A program made the translations under genes and the position numbers. The notes under the pieces were generated by a model. The model was given only the letters and a program-made list of their open reading frames with translations. It was not told the DNA's origin and did not search any database. Source: an uncultured Oscillibacter sp. (GTDB lineage: Bacteria > Bacillota > Clostridia > Oscillospirales > Oscillospiraceae). From it: 32,570 bases of DNA. Positions 23,678 to 30,434 of the stretch are shown here, piece after piece. How positions within the stretch are numbered: position 1 is the first letter of the stretch; the number at the start of each line of letters is the position of its first letter. Where the stretch lies: contig CAJUQQ010000020.1 in the NCBI GenBank assembly GCA_910588175.1, positions 1-32,570 on the forward strand. The letters run 5' to 3'.

Positions 23678-23725
23678 AGAAGGGCGGTTTCGGGAAACGG
23701 GCGGACACGCAGGTCCGCCCTTCTT
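23677..23725 (+). terminator. Terminator of the small plus-strand gene with an alternative stem
   Basis: The terminator hairpin GGGCGGAC / GTCCGCCC (8 bp, 6-base loop, 23699-23720) is followed by TTCTT. Just upstream, AAGAAGGGCGG (23677-23687) can pair with the same 3' arm (CCGCCCTTCTT, 23715-23725) to form a competing 11-bp stem, starting on the last base of the stop codon. Confidence 0.75.
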
Positions 23726-23765
23726 CCGGAGCCGCCCGGCCCCAGGACCTCCCTCCACGGGAAAA

Positions 23766-23805
23766 AGCAGAGCTGGACATGGTTCGATTCCATGCCCGCT
23801 CTGCT
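23766..23805 (-). terminator. Terminator of asp23-nusB
   Basis: AGCAGAG / CTCTGCT outer arms with an inner CATGG / CCATG stem, immediately after the nusB stop and followed on the minus strand by TTTTTC. It protects the plus-strand gene from readthrough. Confidence 0.8.
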
Positions 23806-23808
23806 GTT

Positions 23809-24261
23809 TTATGATTCGGAGAGCTCCTGCCGGGAGAAGCTGCCCAGAATGCCGTTGATGAATTTCACCGTCTCCGGCGTCTCATATTTCTTGGCGATTT
23901 CCACCGCCTCGTTGATGGCGGCGGCGTTGGGCACGTCCGGCATGTACAGCACCTCGTACATGGCCACCCTCATAATGGCGGAGGCCACCAGAGGAATGCG
24001 GGAAAACTTCCAGCCCTTGGCGTACTTCTCAATATAGCCGTCCAGCTCCGCGCCGTGTTCCCCAACGCCCCGGACCAGGCGGCGGATATACTCCGCCTGC
24101 TTGGCGTTGGGGACCTCCCGGTAGAGGTCCTCCTCCTCTGCCAGCCCGGCGAAGGCCTCCGCCGTTAGCCGCTGGTCCAGCAGCTCCTCCGGGGTCCTGC
24201 CGGAAAAATTCAGTTCATAGGAGAGATGAATGGCAATCTCCCGGGCGGTGTTCCGTACCAT
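23809..24261 (-). CDS. nusB: Transcription antitermination factor NusB
   Basis: RNA-binding protein that, with NusE (S10), helps rRNA antitermination. In 150 residues there is the N-terminal AREIAIHLSYELNFSG and the C-terminal family block IPLVASAIMRVAMYEVLYMPDVPNAAAINEAVEIAK (cited as one block in two halves), then KFINGILGSF. There is a stretch of extra residues in the middle, as often in Clostridia. AAAGGACG precedes the ATG. It follows asp23 by 37 bases and ends at a terminator. The folD that follows in Bacillus is absent. Confidence 0.94.
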   Translation of the reverse strand: MVRNTAREIAIHLSYELNFSGRTPEELLDQRLTAEAFAGLAEEEDLYREVPNAKQAEYIRRLVRGVGEHGAELDGYIEKYAKGWKFSRIPLVASAIMRVAMYEVLYMPDVPNAAAINEAVEIAKKYETPETVKFINGILGSFSRQELSES

Positions 24262-24298
24262 AGCTTTTCGTCCTTTATCTGTCGTTCAAGTCCGGCGC

Positions 24299-24676
24299 TC
24301 AGTTCAGCGCCACGCCGCCCACATGGATGTTTACCGCCTCCACGGCGCAGCCGGTCATGGCCTCCACGGCGGAGGACACGGCCTTCTGGGCGTTCCCCGC
24401 CACCTCGGGGATGGGGTGGCCGTACTGGACGGTCAGATACAAATCCAGCACCAGCGCCGCGCCGGTCATGTCGATCTTCACGCCCCGGACGCCCTTCTGG
24501 GCGTTTTTCCGGTTGTTCACCAGGTCGCTGACGCTACCGCCCAGGTTGGTCATCATTCCGGAGACGCCCTCCACCTCCCGGACCGCGCCCACGGCGATGG
24601 CGGCGATGACCTCCTCCGAGATGTTGATGCTGCCGTTTTCCTCCGGCAGGGTCATGTATTCCTTGCTCTCGGCCAT
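24299..24676 (-). CDS. Asp23/Gls24 family envelope stress protein
   Basis: A 125-residue protein of the Asp23/Gls24 (YqhY) family. INISEEVIAAIAVGAVREVEGVSGM is the family hallmark, followed by GVRGVKIDMTGAALVLDLYLTVQYGHPIPEVA (an alternating beta pattern) and AVEAVNIHVGGVAL at the end. YqhY-type members are linked to membrane-lipid/acetyl-CoA carboxylase balance in Bacillus; Asp23 is membrane-associated and stress-induced in staphylococci. GGAGAGG precedes the ATG. It has its own promoter at 24823-24851. accBC, which sit just upstream in Bacillus, are missing here. Confidence 0.92.
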   Translation of the reverse strand: MAESKEYMTLPEENGSINISEEVIAAIAVGAVREVEGVSGMMTNLGGSVSDLVNNRKNAQKGVRGVKIDMTGAALVLDLYLTVQYGHPIPEVAGNAQKAVSSAVEAMTGCAVEAVNIHVGGVALN

Positions 24677-24800
24677 GCTGTACCTCTCCTTATTTTTCCT
24701 TCGTGAACGGCCGCCGGTTCCAGGCGGACCTTTCCGTTAAAATTATGCTGAGTGAGGGCGCCACAGGCCAAAGCGCCGTTGTGGCACCCGTTTCCATCGC

Positions 24801-24830
24801 GGTAAAATAGCCGCTTGTGATTATTTTACC
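24801..24830. promoter_or_regulatory. Inverted repeat overlapping the asp23 -10 box
   Basis: Perfect 9-bp arms GGTAAAATA (24801-24809) and TATTTTACC (24822-24830) separated by 12 bases. One arm contains the -10 box of the asp23 promoter. A regulator site is possible; it is too AT-rich for a strong spoIIIAH terminator. Confidence 0.5.
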
Positions 24831-24851
24831 ATATCCCACCGGAAATTACAA
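24823..24851 (-). promoter_or_regulatory. Promoter of asp23-nusB
   Basis: Minus strand: TTGTAA (24846-24851), a 17-base spacer, and TAAAAT (24823-24828) with extended TGG. The leader to the asp23 ATG is about 140 bases and contains GCCACA/TGTGGC arms, function unknown. Confidence 0.75.
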
Positions 24852-24854
24852 CTG

Positions 24855-25472
24855 TTAATTTGCCGCCATGATCTTGATATTTCCAGCCGGGAGGCCCGTC
24901 TCCATCATGGTAATATCCGTGATTTTCGCCACGTCCTCGGCGGTCAGGTCCCCGCTCTTGGTGGAAACAACCACGCTGACGCTCTCATCCCCCATGAAGG
25001 CCACACAGTCCGTGTAGCCCTTGGCGGTGACCAGGTTCTCAATCTGGGCCTCCGCCAGGGTATAGGAGGCTAGAACCTGAATGCCCTGGGACGCCTCGTT
25101 GGCCACGGCGGCGTCGGCGTTCTCCTGCTCCGCCGCCTCCTGAAGGAGGGAAAGAGCGTTGTCCCGGGCCTGCTGCCGGGTCAGCCGGGCGGAGGCAAAG
25201 TAGTCCGATCCGGTGTAGATCATTCCCTCGTCCGGAGGGGCCCCGGTTTCCTCCGACGGACCGGGAGCCGTTTCCCCCTCGGTTTTGGCCTCTTCGCCGG
25301 GCTTCGCGTCCTCCCCGCCCTTGCCGGAAACCAGCTGGGCCTCTCCCAGCAGCTTGCCTCCGGCGGCCTCCTGCACCTCCTGTCCGGTGTAAATCCAGTT
25401 CAGCGCCACCGCCGAGCAAACCAGCACCGCCATCACCGCCACTACGGCGTTCCGCTTCCATCTCGCGCTCAT
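24855..25472 (-). CDS. spoIIIAH: Stage III sporulation protein AH
   Basis: Mother-cell protein that meets forespore SpoIIQ to build the feeding-tube channel. The 205-residue protein has a single N-terminal membrane helix (AVVAVMAVLVCSAVALNWIY), then an acidic Gly/Glu/Pro linker. The C-terminal YscJ/FliF-like ring domain covers about 90-205 (FASARLTRQQARDNALSLLQEAA, ENLVTAKGYTDCVAFMGDESVSVVV). I chose ATG 25472, after GGAGGAAAGGG; the open frame continues upstream only as the out-of-frame shadow of spoIIIAG. It is the last gene of the spoIIIA operon. Confidence 0.95.
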   Translation of the reverse strand: MSARWKRNAVVAVMAVLVCSAVALNWIYTGQEVQEAAGGKLLGEAQLVSGKGGEDAKPGEEAKTEGETAPGPSEETGAPPDEGMIYTGSDYFASARLTRQQARDNALSLLQEAAEQENADAAVANEASQGIQVLASYTLAEAQIENLVTAKGYTDCVAFMGDESVSVVVSTKSGDLTAEDVAKITDITMMETGLPAGNIKIMAAN

Positions 25473-25495
25473 AGACCCTTTCCTCCTCCAAATAA

Positions 25496-26023
25496 TCACT
25501 GCCATTTTGCCACCGTGACCCGGTCGGTAGGCAGACCGGTGAGAGCGGCCACCGCCCCCGTCACCGCCAGCCGGACCTCCGCGCTGCCGCCGCCCTGACA
25601 CACCACCAGGGCTCCCCGGTAGGTGGGCCAGGTCCGCCGAACCACCACGGTCTCGTCCCCGCCGGAGCCGTCCAAGAGGACCGTCTCCGATTTCCGGGAA
25701 TAGTCCTCCGGCGCGGCGGTGTCCCCGCTGTAACTGAGCTGAGTGTCCTGGGCCAGCTGCCGCTCCCCGTCGGAGTCCACGGTCAGCATCACCTTCACCT
25801 GCCCCACGCCGTCCATAGCCGCCAGAATGTCCTCCATCTCCGTCTGGATGGTCTGGAGATCCCAGCCGCTCTGGGCCGCCGGAGAAGAGGCCGGCTTCTC
25901 CCCTCTGTCCTCCACGCTCCCCAGCCCCGGCCACAGCAGCAGCCCCGCGCCGATCAGCGCCACCAGCGCCGCGTATTTGTACTTGTTCCATATCTTTCGC
26001 GCTCCTTCAGTTTTTTCCTTCAT
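25496..26023 (-). CDS. spoIIIAG: Stage III sporulation protein AG
   Basis: A 175-residue protein with one membrane helix (YKYAALVALIGAGLLLWPGLG) and an extracytoplasmic ring-building domain (DILAAMDGVGQVKVMLTVDS, then GALVVCQGGGSAEVRLAVTGAVAALTGLPTDRVTVAK given as consecutive elements). In Bacillus SpoIIIAG forms large rings in the intermembrane space. The ATG at 26023 has GGAGAGGCAGG upstream and overlaps spoIIIAF by 17 bases; a longer frame to 26059 lacks support. Confidence 0.95.
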   Translation of the reverse strand: MKEKTEGARKIWNKYKYAALVALIGAGLLLWPGLGSVEDRGEKPASSPAAQSGWDLQTIQTEMEDILAAMDGVGQVKVMLTVDSDGERQLAQDTQLSYSGDTAAPEDYSRKSETVLLDGSGGDETVVVRRTWPTYRGALVVCQGGGSAEVRLAVTGAVAALTGLPTDRVTVAKWQ

Positions 26024-26489
26024 GCCAAACCTGCCTCTCCGCCGGAATTCCAAGCTCACCCGCGATCCAGTCCGCCAGTTCCCGGGAATAGGGGCCCGTC
26101 AAAACCGCCGAGACCGGGATGGGAATCTCCCCGTCCGCTCCCGGCGCCGTCTCCACCTGGGCCGTCACCCGGAACCCTAGCGCGTCCGCTTTGTCCGATA
26201 TATATGCCGCGGTCCGCCCAGCTATGATAGCCGACAGCTCTTCTTTTCCCGCGGCGTCCAGCTCCGCCGCCCGGATCTCGACGGCCTCCTCATAGTCGGA
26301 GAAGTCCAGCCGCAGCCGGCCCAGGTCCGTTTTCAGCACCGGCTGGAGCAGCGCCGCCAGCAGCAGCAGCCCTCCCGTGAAGCCGGAGATTTTCCGGAGC
26401 GTTCCCTCCGGCACCATGGTCTGGACCACGGTCAGCATCAGCGTCACCGCCGCGATGGAGGTGAGCCAGCTCCGCACCGCCTCAATCAT
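26007..26489 (-). CDS. spoIIIAF: Stage III sporulation protein AF
   Basis: A 160-residue protein. Two N-terminal membrane helices (SWLTSIAAVTLMLTVVQTMV, ISGFTGGLLLLAALLQPVL) precede a soluble domain related to the ring-building folds of this complex (AAELDAAGKEELSAIIAGR, then DKADALGFRVTAQVE and TGPYSRELADWIAGELGI). Overlaps of four bases with spoIIIAE and 17 with spoIIIAG indicate tight coupling. Confidence 0.94.
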   Translation of the reverse strand: MIEAVRSWLTSIAAVTLMLTVVQTMVPEGTLRKISGFTGGLLLLAALLQPVLKTDLGRLRLDFSDYEEAVEIRAAELDAAGKEELSAIIAGRTAAYISDKADALGFRVTAQVETAPGADGEIPIPVSAVLTGPYSRELADWIAGELGIPAERQVWHEGKN

Positions 26490-27559
26490 GGCGTCACCGC
26501 CGCCACGGAGCTGAGCACCGAAACCAGCAGCAGCAGGGCGCAGCTTCCGGTCATGCCCAGCACCAGGCCAAAGGCCCCGCCCAAGCCGTCGATGAGCTTA
26601 CACAGCTCCGGCGCTCCCACCGCCGCCGCCAGAAAGGCGGAGAGCTTGTACAACAGATATTGCACCCCCAATTGCAGGAACGGGTAGGCACAGGCCGCCA
26701 GAATCGCCAGCATGCCGAACACGCCGATGGTGTTTTTCAGCATCCCCGCCCCGGCCAGGACCGTCTCCGCCGCCTCGGCGATGATGCCGCCCACCACCGG
26801 CACCGCACCGGAGATGGCGGCCTTTGCCACCTTCACCGAGGCTCCGTCCGCCGCCCCGGCAATGACCCGGACGGTGGAAAGGTACACGGTGAACAGCAGC
26901 AAAGCTGTGGTGAGAATCCAGGTGACGATTTTCTTCAGCGCCTCGGCAATGGCCCCCAGCCGGTTTTCCGGCAGGCAGGCCCCTGCCGCCAGGGCCCCGA
27001 TGTACAGATAAACCATGGGAATCAGCAGCCCGTCGATAAGCTCCATCAGAAGGTCCGCCAGAAAAACCGTGGTCACCTGCTGAAAGGTGGCGGTGGTCAC
27101 CGCTCCCGAGGCCGCCGTGGCCGCCGCCAGGGTGGGCAGCAGGGCTTTCGAAAAGACATTCAGCTCCCGGATGGTCTCCGCCCCCAGACCGATCAGGTCC
27201 TCCAGGCTTCCCGCCGTCAGCAGGGTAACCGCCAGAGCCCCGGCCATGGGGAGAAACGCCGGGCCTTTTCCCGTCCCCTGGGCAAAACCATCCACCACGC
27301 CGCAGGCCACCGCCACCAGCAGGATGGACGCCGCGCCCCGGAGACGCTGGCGCAGAACGGCCTTGACTTCCCCGGAAACGCGCTTCGCGATTCCCGCCAG
27401 TCCATGGGAGAAGCCCTCCGGGCCGGAGAGGTCCCCGATGTCCAGCATGTCCTCCGCCGCCTCCGGCAGGGCGTCCGTCAGGTCCTCCGGCAGATCTGCC
27501 GCCCGCGCGTCCACCGTCAGGGCCAGGAGGAGAAAAATCAGACAAATCCATTGCTTCAT
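26486..27559 (-). CDS. spoIIIAE: Stage III sporulation protein AE
   Basis: Large polytopic membrane protein of the SpoIIIA channel, 357 residues. A signal peptide-like start (MKQWICLIFLLLALTVDARA) is followed by an amphipathic segment. Repeated hydrophobic helices follow (GAASILLVAVACGVVDGFA, GALAVTLLTAGSLEDLIGLG, and several after 190). Residues GAVPVVGGIIAEAAETVLAG near 270 are typical. The ATG at 27559 overlaps the spoIIIAD stop (ATGA); a much longer frame upstream is the shadow of spoIIIAD. Confidence 0.95.
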   Translation of the reverse strand: MKQWICLIFLLLALTVDARAADLPEDLTDALPEAAEDMLDIGDLSGPEGFSHGLAGIAKRVSGEVKAVLRQRLRGAASILLVAVACGVVDGFAQGTGKGPAFLPMAGALAVTLLTAGSLEDLIGLGAETIRELNVFSKALLPTLAAATAASGAVTTATFQQVTTVFLADLLMELIDGLLIPMVYLYIGALAAGACLPENRLGAIAEALKKIVTWILTTALLLFTVYLSTVRVIAGAADGASVKVAKAAISGAVPVVGGIIAEAAETVLAGAGMLKNTIGVFGMLAILAACAYPFLQLGVQYLLYKLSAFLAAAVGAPELCKLIDGLGGAFGLVLGMTGSCALLLLVSVLSSVAAVTP

Positions 27560-27945
27560 CGCATCAGCTCCATCAACAGCGACAGCACCGCCCGGAGAAG
27601 GGGTAGGGCGGCGATGAGGGCGCAGACCGCCCCCGCCGTCTCCACCACTGAGGCCAGGGCCGACTCCCCCGCGTCCCGGCAGAGGCTGCCGCCGATTTTC
27701 ACCACCAGGGCAATGCCCACGGTTTTGTAAAGGGGGATGAACAGCTCCCGGGACAATCCGCTCTCCTCCACCAGTTCCCCTAAAAAGTCCATCAGCCGCT
27801 CCAGGCTCCCCGCCAGGGAGAGGAGCACCGCCGTCACGGCCCCCAGGGTCAGCAGCAAGGCGGTCTCCGGGCTCCCCCGCCGCACCACCAGCGCCAGCAG
27901 CGCCGCTACGACACACAGCGCCGCCGCCTGTACGGACAGCTCCAC
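27556..27945 (-). CDS. spoIIIAD: Stage III sporulation protein AD
   Basis: Small polytopic membrane protein of 129 residues, related to SpoIIIAC. Hydrophobic segments AAALCVVAALLALVV, ALLLTLGAVTAVLLSLAGS, IPLYKTVGIALVVKIGGSL and AGAVCALIAALPLLRAVLSL account for most of it. It carries SRELFIPLYKTVGIA, a conserved stretch of this family. The start is GTG 27945 with no clear Shine-Dalgarno; being only two bases after spoIIIAC, it is probably coupled. Confidence 0.94.
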   Translation of the reverse strand: MELSVQAAALCVVAALLALVVRRGSPETALLLTLGAVTAVLLSLAGSLERLMDFLGELVEESGLSRELFIPLYKTVGIALVVKIGGSLCRDAGESALASVVETAGAVCALIAALPLLRAVLSLLMELMR

Positions 27946-27947
27946 GG

Positions 27948-28142
27948 CTAAAAGTTGAACAGGGTCTTGATGAGGTTGAAGAGATCGCTGATCTCCTGAA
28001 CCATCATCATCAAGACCACCACCAGCCCCGCCAGAGTCGTCATCATGGCCTGCTCCTCCCGGCCGGAGCGGACCAAAAGCTGGTTCAGCACCGCCACCAG
28101 GATGCCGATGGCGGCGATCTTGAAAATCAAATCCACATCCAT
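27948..28142 (-). CDS. spoIIIAC: Stage III sporulation protein AC
   Basis: A 64-residue membrane protein with two helices (FKIAAIGILVAVLNQLLV and AMMTTLAGLVVVLMMMVQEI) joined by RSGREEQ, the classic SpoIIIAC pattern. The ATG at 28142 has AGAGGAA upstream; the extra N-terminal residues of the longer frame (to 28196) are not family-like. Confidence 0.94.
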   Translation of the reverse strand: MDVDLIFKIAAIGILVAVLNQLLVRSGREEQAMMTTLAGLVVVLMMMVQEISDLFNLIKTLFNF

Positions 28143-28153
28143 GCGTCGTTCCT

Positions 28154-28651
28154 CTAAATCAATAAAATCACCAGCAAAGCCGCCGCCGAAAACCACAGGG
28201 CCGCGGCACGCTTTTCCTCCTCCGGGCGCGTCCGTTCCGCTTCTCCGGCGCTGTTCGCCAGCGTGTAGCTGACATGGGAAATCGCTTTACAGACCTTCTC
28301 CTCATCGCCTTGCAGCTCTCCCGCCAGGGCGGATACGGCGGACTTGTCCCCCTCCCGCAGAGGCAGGTCCTCCGCCCGCTCCCGCCAGACCTTGGGGAGG
28401 TCTTCCCCTCCGGCGGCGGCTCTGGAAACCGCCTCGAAAAAAACGGCTGCCGGCTCTCCGCAGTCACCGGCCAGGGCCCTCAGCAGCACGGGCAGGGGCG
28501 TCCGGGCCATGCGGACCTCCTCGCTCATCCGGCGGAAGGCCCGCTGAAAATCCAACCGTGTATTCCGCTCCCGGCGGCGTTCCGCCCGCTGGAAGTACCA
28601 GGCCAGCGCACCTCCGGAGACCACACAGAGGCTTCCCAGCAGCTTCAGCAT
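28154..28651 (-). CDS. spoIIIAB: Stage III sporulation protein AB
   Basis: A 165-residue protein with an N-terminal membrane helix (LLGSLCVVSGGALAWYF), a long cytosolic helical domain related to GspF-type proteins (FRRMSEEVRMARTPLPVLLRAL, KVWRERAEDLPLREGD), and a C-terminal helix (AAALWFSAAALLVILLI). The family is thought to act as the platform for the SpoIIIAA ATPase. It overlaps spoIIIAA by seven bases. Confidence 0.94.
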   Translation of the reverse strand: MLKLLGSLCVVSGGALAWYFQRAERRRERNTRLDFQRAFRRMSEEVRMARTPLPVLLRALAGDCGEPAAVFFEAVSRAAAGGEDLPKVWRERAEDLPLREGDKSAVSALAGELQGDEEKVCKAISHVSYTLANSAGEAERTRPEEEKRAAALWFSAAALLVILLI

Positions 28652-29559
28652 GGCAGTTCCTCCAGCTCATAGGCCCGTCCGCCATGGTCCCGCAGAATGC
28701 GGACCGCTAAGCGAAAGACCTGGTTTTCCAAGAGCAGGCGGTAGAGAGGCTTCTGCAAAAGCTCCGGCACGCCGGAGGCGTGTATCGTAGCCAGCAGCCC
28801 CACGCCGCAGCCCGCCGCCATGCTTATGGCTGTCAGGTCCTCTCGAACGGTGATTTCGTCTACAGCAATGATCTGGGGGTTCATGGCCCGAAGGACAATG
28901 GGGATACCCAGGGCCTTGGGACAGGCGTCCAGCACGTCTGTCCGGGGCCCTACATCCATCTGAGGCGTCCCCTGGCAGACCACCGCCACCTCCCCCCGCT
29001 CATCAATGAGGGAAATCCGCTGGGGCGGGCAGCTTGGCCCGCCCTCCGAGAGGCACCGGACCAGATCCCGAAGCAGGGTGGTTTTTCCGCCCCCCGGCGG
29101 GGAGAGAATCAGCGTGTTGACAAAATTTCCATTTTGGAACAGCATGGGCGCCAGGTTTGAGGCCACGCCCCGCCGCTCCCGGGCAATGCGGATTACCGCT
29201 GAGGAGAGGTTTTTCAGGTTCGTGTTCACCCCGGCCTTCATCACCGCCGTGCCGCAGAGCCCCACCCGGAAGCCTCCCCGGACCGGCAGGAAGCCCTCCC
29301 GGATAGTTTCCGATGAGGCGTAGCGGGAGAATTCCGTGGCAATGTCGCACAGGGTTTCCAGCTCCTCCGGCTCCACCTCCGCCTCCAGGGCCGCTTCCCC
29401 CGTGGGCAGCAGCACCGTCAAGGGCCGTCCCGCCCGGAGGCGCAGCTCCTCCGCCGCGGCCTTCTCCTCATTGGAGAGGGCCAGCGCCGCCTTGCGGAGG
29501 CGGCTGGGCAGGATGGCGGCAGCCTGTTCATAACGGGAAATCAGTTCATTTTTTGGCAA
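28645..29559 (-). CDS. spoIIIAA: Stage III sporulation protein AA (secretion ATPase-like)
   Basis: A 304-residue AAA-like ATPase of the secretion-superfamily type. It has Walker A SPPGGGKTTLLRD, Walker B-like PQIIAVDEI, and LLATIHASG in the sensor region; RGGFRVGLCGTAVMKAG lies ahead. I chose TTG 29559, eight bases after AAAGGGGG; the ATG at 29658 falls upstream of the likely transcription start. It is the first gene of the operon, and a sigma-E-like promoter is 30-59 bases upstream. Confidence 0.94.
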   Translation of the reverse strand: MPKNELISRYEQAAAILPSRLRKAALALSNEEKAAAEELRLRAGRPLTVLLPTGEAALEAEVEPEELETLCDIATEFSRYASSETIREGFLPVRGGFRVGLCGTAVMKAGVNTNLKNLSSAVIRIARERRGVASNLAPMLFQNGNFVNTLILSPPGGGKTTLLRDLVRCLSEGGPSCPPQRISLIDERGEVAVVCQGTPQMDVGPRTDVLDACPKALGIPIVLRAMNPQIIAVDEITVREDLTAISMAAGCGVGLLATIHASGVPELLQKPLYRLLLENQVFRLAVRILRDHGGRAYELEELPC

Positions 29560-29588
29560 GGGAGATTCCCCCTTTCTTTGGTTACTCC

Positions 29589-29618
29589 ACTCTATGAGGG
29601 CCCGTCCCGCTCTATGCC
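29589..29618 (-). promoter_or_regulatory. Sigma-E-like promoter of spoIIIA
   Basis: Minus strand: GGCATAGA (29611-29618), 14 bases, CATAGAGT (29589-29596). This matches the recalled sigma-E consensus GKCATATT-(13-15)-CATACAMT at 6/8 and 6/8 positions, and spoIIIA is a sigma-E operon in Bacillus. The start of transcription would be about 24 bases before the TTG. Confidence 0.65.
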
Positions 29619-29651
29619 AGGTTTGTCCAAAAAAATTTACGGAAAGCGTAC

Positions 29652-29680
29652 TTGACATTTTTGAAAAACGATGATATTCT
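29652..29680 (+). promoter_or_regulatory. Sigma-A promoter of the Xre/membrane protein pair
   Basis: TTGACA (29652-29657), a 17-base spacer, TATTCT (29675-29680) with extended TGA. It diverges from the spoIIIA promoter and reads into the small regulator gene. Confidence 0.85.
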
Positions 29681-29684
29681 GATG

Positions 29685-29704
29685 ATGGAAAGCAAACTTT
29701 CCAT
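29685..29704. promoter_or_regulatory. Operator-like inverted repeat at the Xre promoter
   Basis: ATGGAAAG / CTTTCCAT perfect 8-bp arms around CAAA, covering the predicted transcription start of the plus-strand pair. The position fits autorepression by the Xre protein encoded just downstream. Confidence 0.6.
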
Positions 29705-29742
29705 TAAGTCACAAGGAGATTATGAGTGAGAGGAGGCTTTTG

Positions 29743-29946
29743 ATGAAAAACAGGCTGGAGGAGCTGCGGAAGGCCCGGGGGCTCCGGCAGGAGGAGCTGG
29801 CGGAGGCGCTGGAGGTCTCCCGGCAGACCATCGGGTCCTTGGAGAATGGGCGCTACAACCCGTCCATCCTGCTGGCGTTTAAGCTGTCCCGGTATTTCGG
29901 CGTGCCGATTGAGGAAATTTTTATTTATGAGGAGGAACCGTCATGA
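29743..29946 (+). CDS. Small Xre family regulator
   Basis: A 67-residue single-domain regulator: MKNRLEELRKARGLRQEELAEALEVSRQTIGSLENG covers the helix-turn-helix (shown in two consecutive parts in the family), then RYNPSILLAFKLSRYFGVPIEEIFIYEEE. This subfamily usually pairs with a small membrane protein, as here. The ATG at 29743 is six bases after GGAGG; an ATG at 29722 is the alternative. The gene has its own promoter and an operator-like repeat. Its stop overlaps the next start (ATGA). Confidence 0.88.
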   Translation: MKNRLEELRKARGLRQEELAEALEVSRQTIGSLENGRYNPSILLAFKLSRYFGVPIEEIFIYEEEPS

Positions 29947-30359
29947 AAGGGAAAAAGACGCTGTATATCGCGCTTACCGTCATAGGGCTGTGTTTTGCCG
30001 CGGCGTCGCTGATATTGTGGGAGGCAATTCCCAACAGCCTGGGCGGTGCGCTGATGGGCTCCGGCAGCGGCATGGCGGCCATCGGGCTGACGCGGCTTTT
30101 GATGCTGCGCTTGGAAACAAAGGACCCGGCCCAGGCCCGGAGAAAGGAGATCGAAGTCAACGACGAGCGGAACGTGGCGATTCGCCGCCGGGCCAAGGCC
30201 CTGTCCGGGGACGTCCTGCAATGGGGCGTCATGGCGGCGGCGTGGGTGTCCATCGGGTTTGACGCGCCGTTTTGGGTAACTTTGGCGGCAATTGTGACCT
30301 TTGTTTCCAAAAGCCTGCTGGAGGTTTATCTGGTAGTGCGTTATCAGCGGGAGATGTGA
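29943..30359 (+). CDS. Membrane protein paired with the Xre regulator
   Basis: A 138-residue protein with four hydrophobic segments: about 7-25 (YIALTVIGLCFAAASLILW), 30-50 (SLGGALMGSGSGMAAIGLTRL), 90-107 (VLQWGVMAAAWVSIGF) and 111-130 (WVTLAAIVTFVSKSLLEVYL). A cytosolic loop rich in charged residues (TKDPAQARRKEIEVNDERNVAIRRRAK) lies between helix two and three. The NDERN in this loop recalls the DUF2178-like family of Xre-linked membrane proteins; the role is unknown. It could be a sensor for its partner or simply the regulated product. Confidence 0.78.
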   Translation: MKGKKTLYIALTVIGLCFAAASLILWEAIPNSLGGALMGSGSGMAAIGLTRLLMLRLETKDPAQARRKEIEVNDERNVAIRRRAKALSGDVLQWGVMAAAWVSIGFDAPFWVTLAAIVTFVSKSLLEVYLVVRYQREM

Positions 30360-30389
30360 CACAGTGACTGCGCCCCTCTGCCCAACTGC

Positions 30390-30427
30390 AAAAGGAAGCG
30401 CCTGTCGTCAGACAGGCGCTTCCTTTT
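30390..30427. terminator. Bidirectional terminator between convergent genes
   Basis: A perfect 17-bp stem AAAAGGAAGCGCCTGTC / GACAGGCGCTTCCTTTT with GTCA loop. A-rich and T-rich ends serve both strands. It separates the plus-strand membrane gene from the minus-strand DUF4179 gene. Confidence 0.92.
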
Positions 30428-30434
30428 GAACTGT

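Noticed and set aside
23345..23758. Minus-strand ORF of 137 codons opposite the small plus-strand gene
   Set aside because: It runs through the terminator and lacks an RBS; the plus-strand gene has a promoter, RBS and terminator.
24855..25991. Long 378-codon version of spoIIIAH
   Set aside because: The upstream part is the out-of-frame shadow of spoIIIAG; the proper start at 25472 gives the normal SpoIIIAH length.
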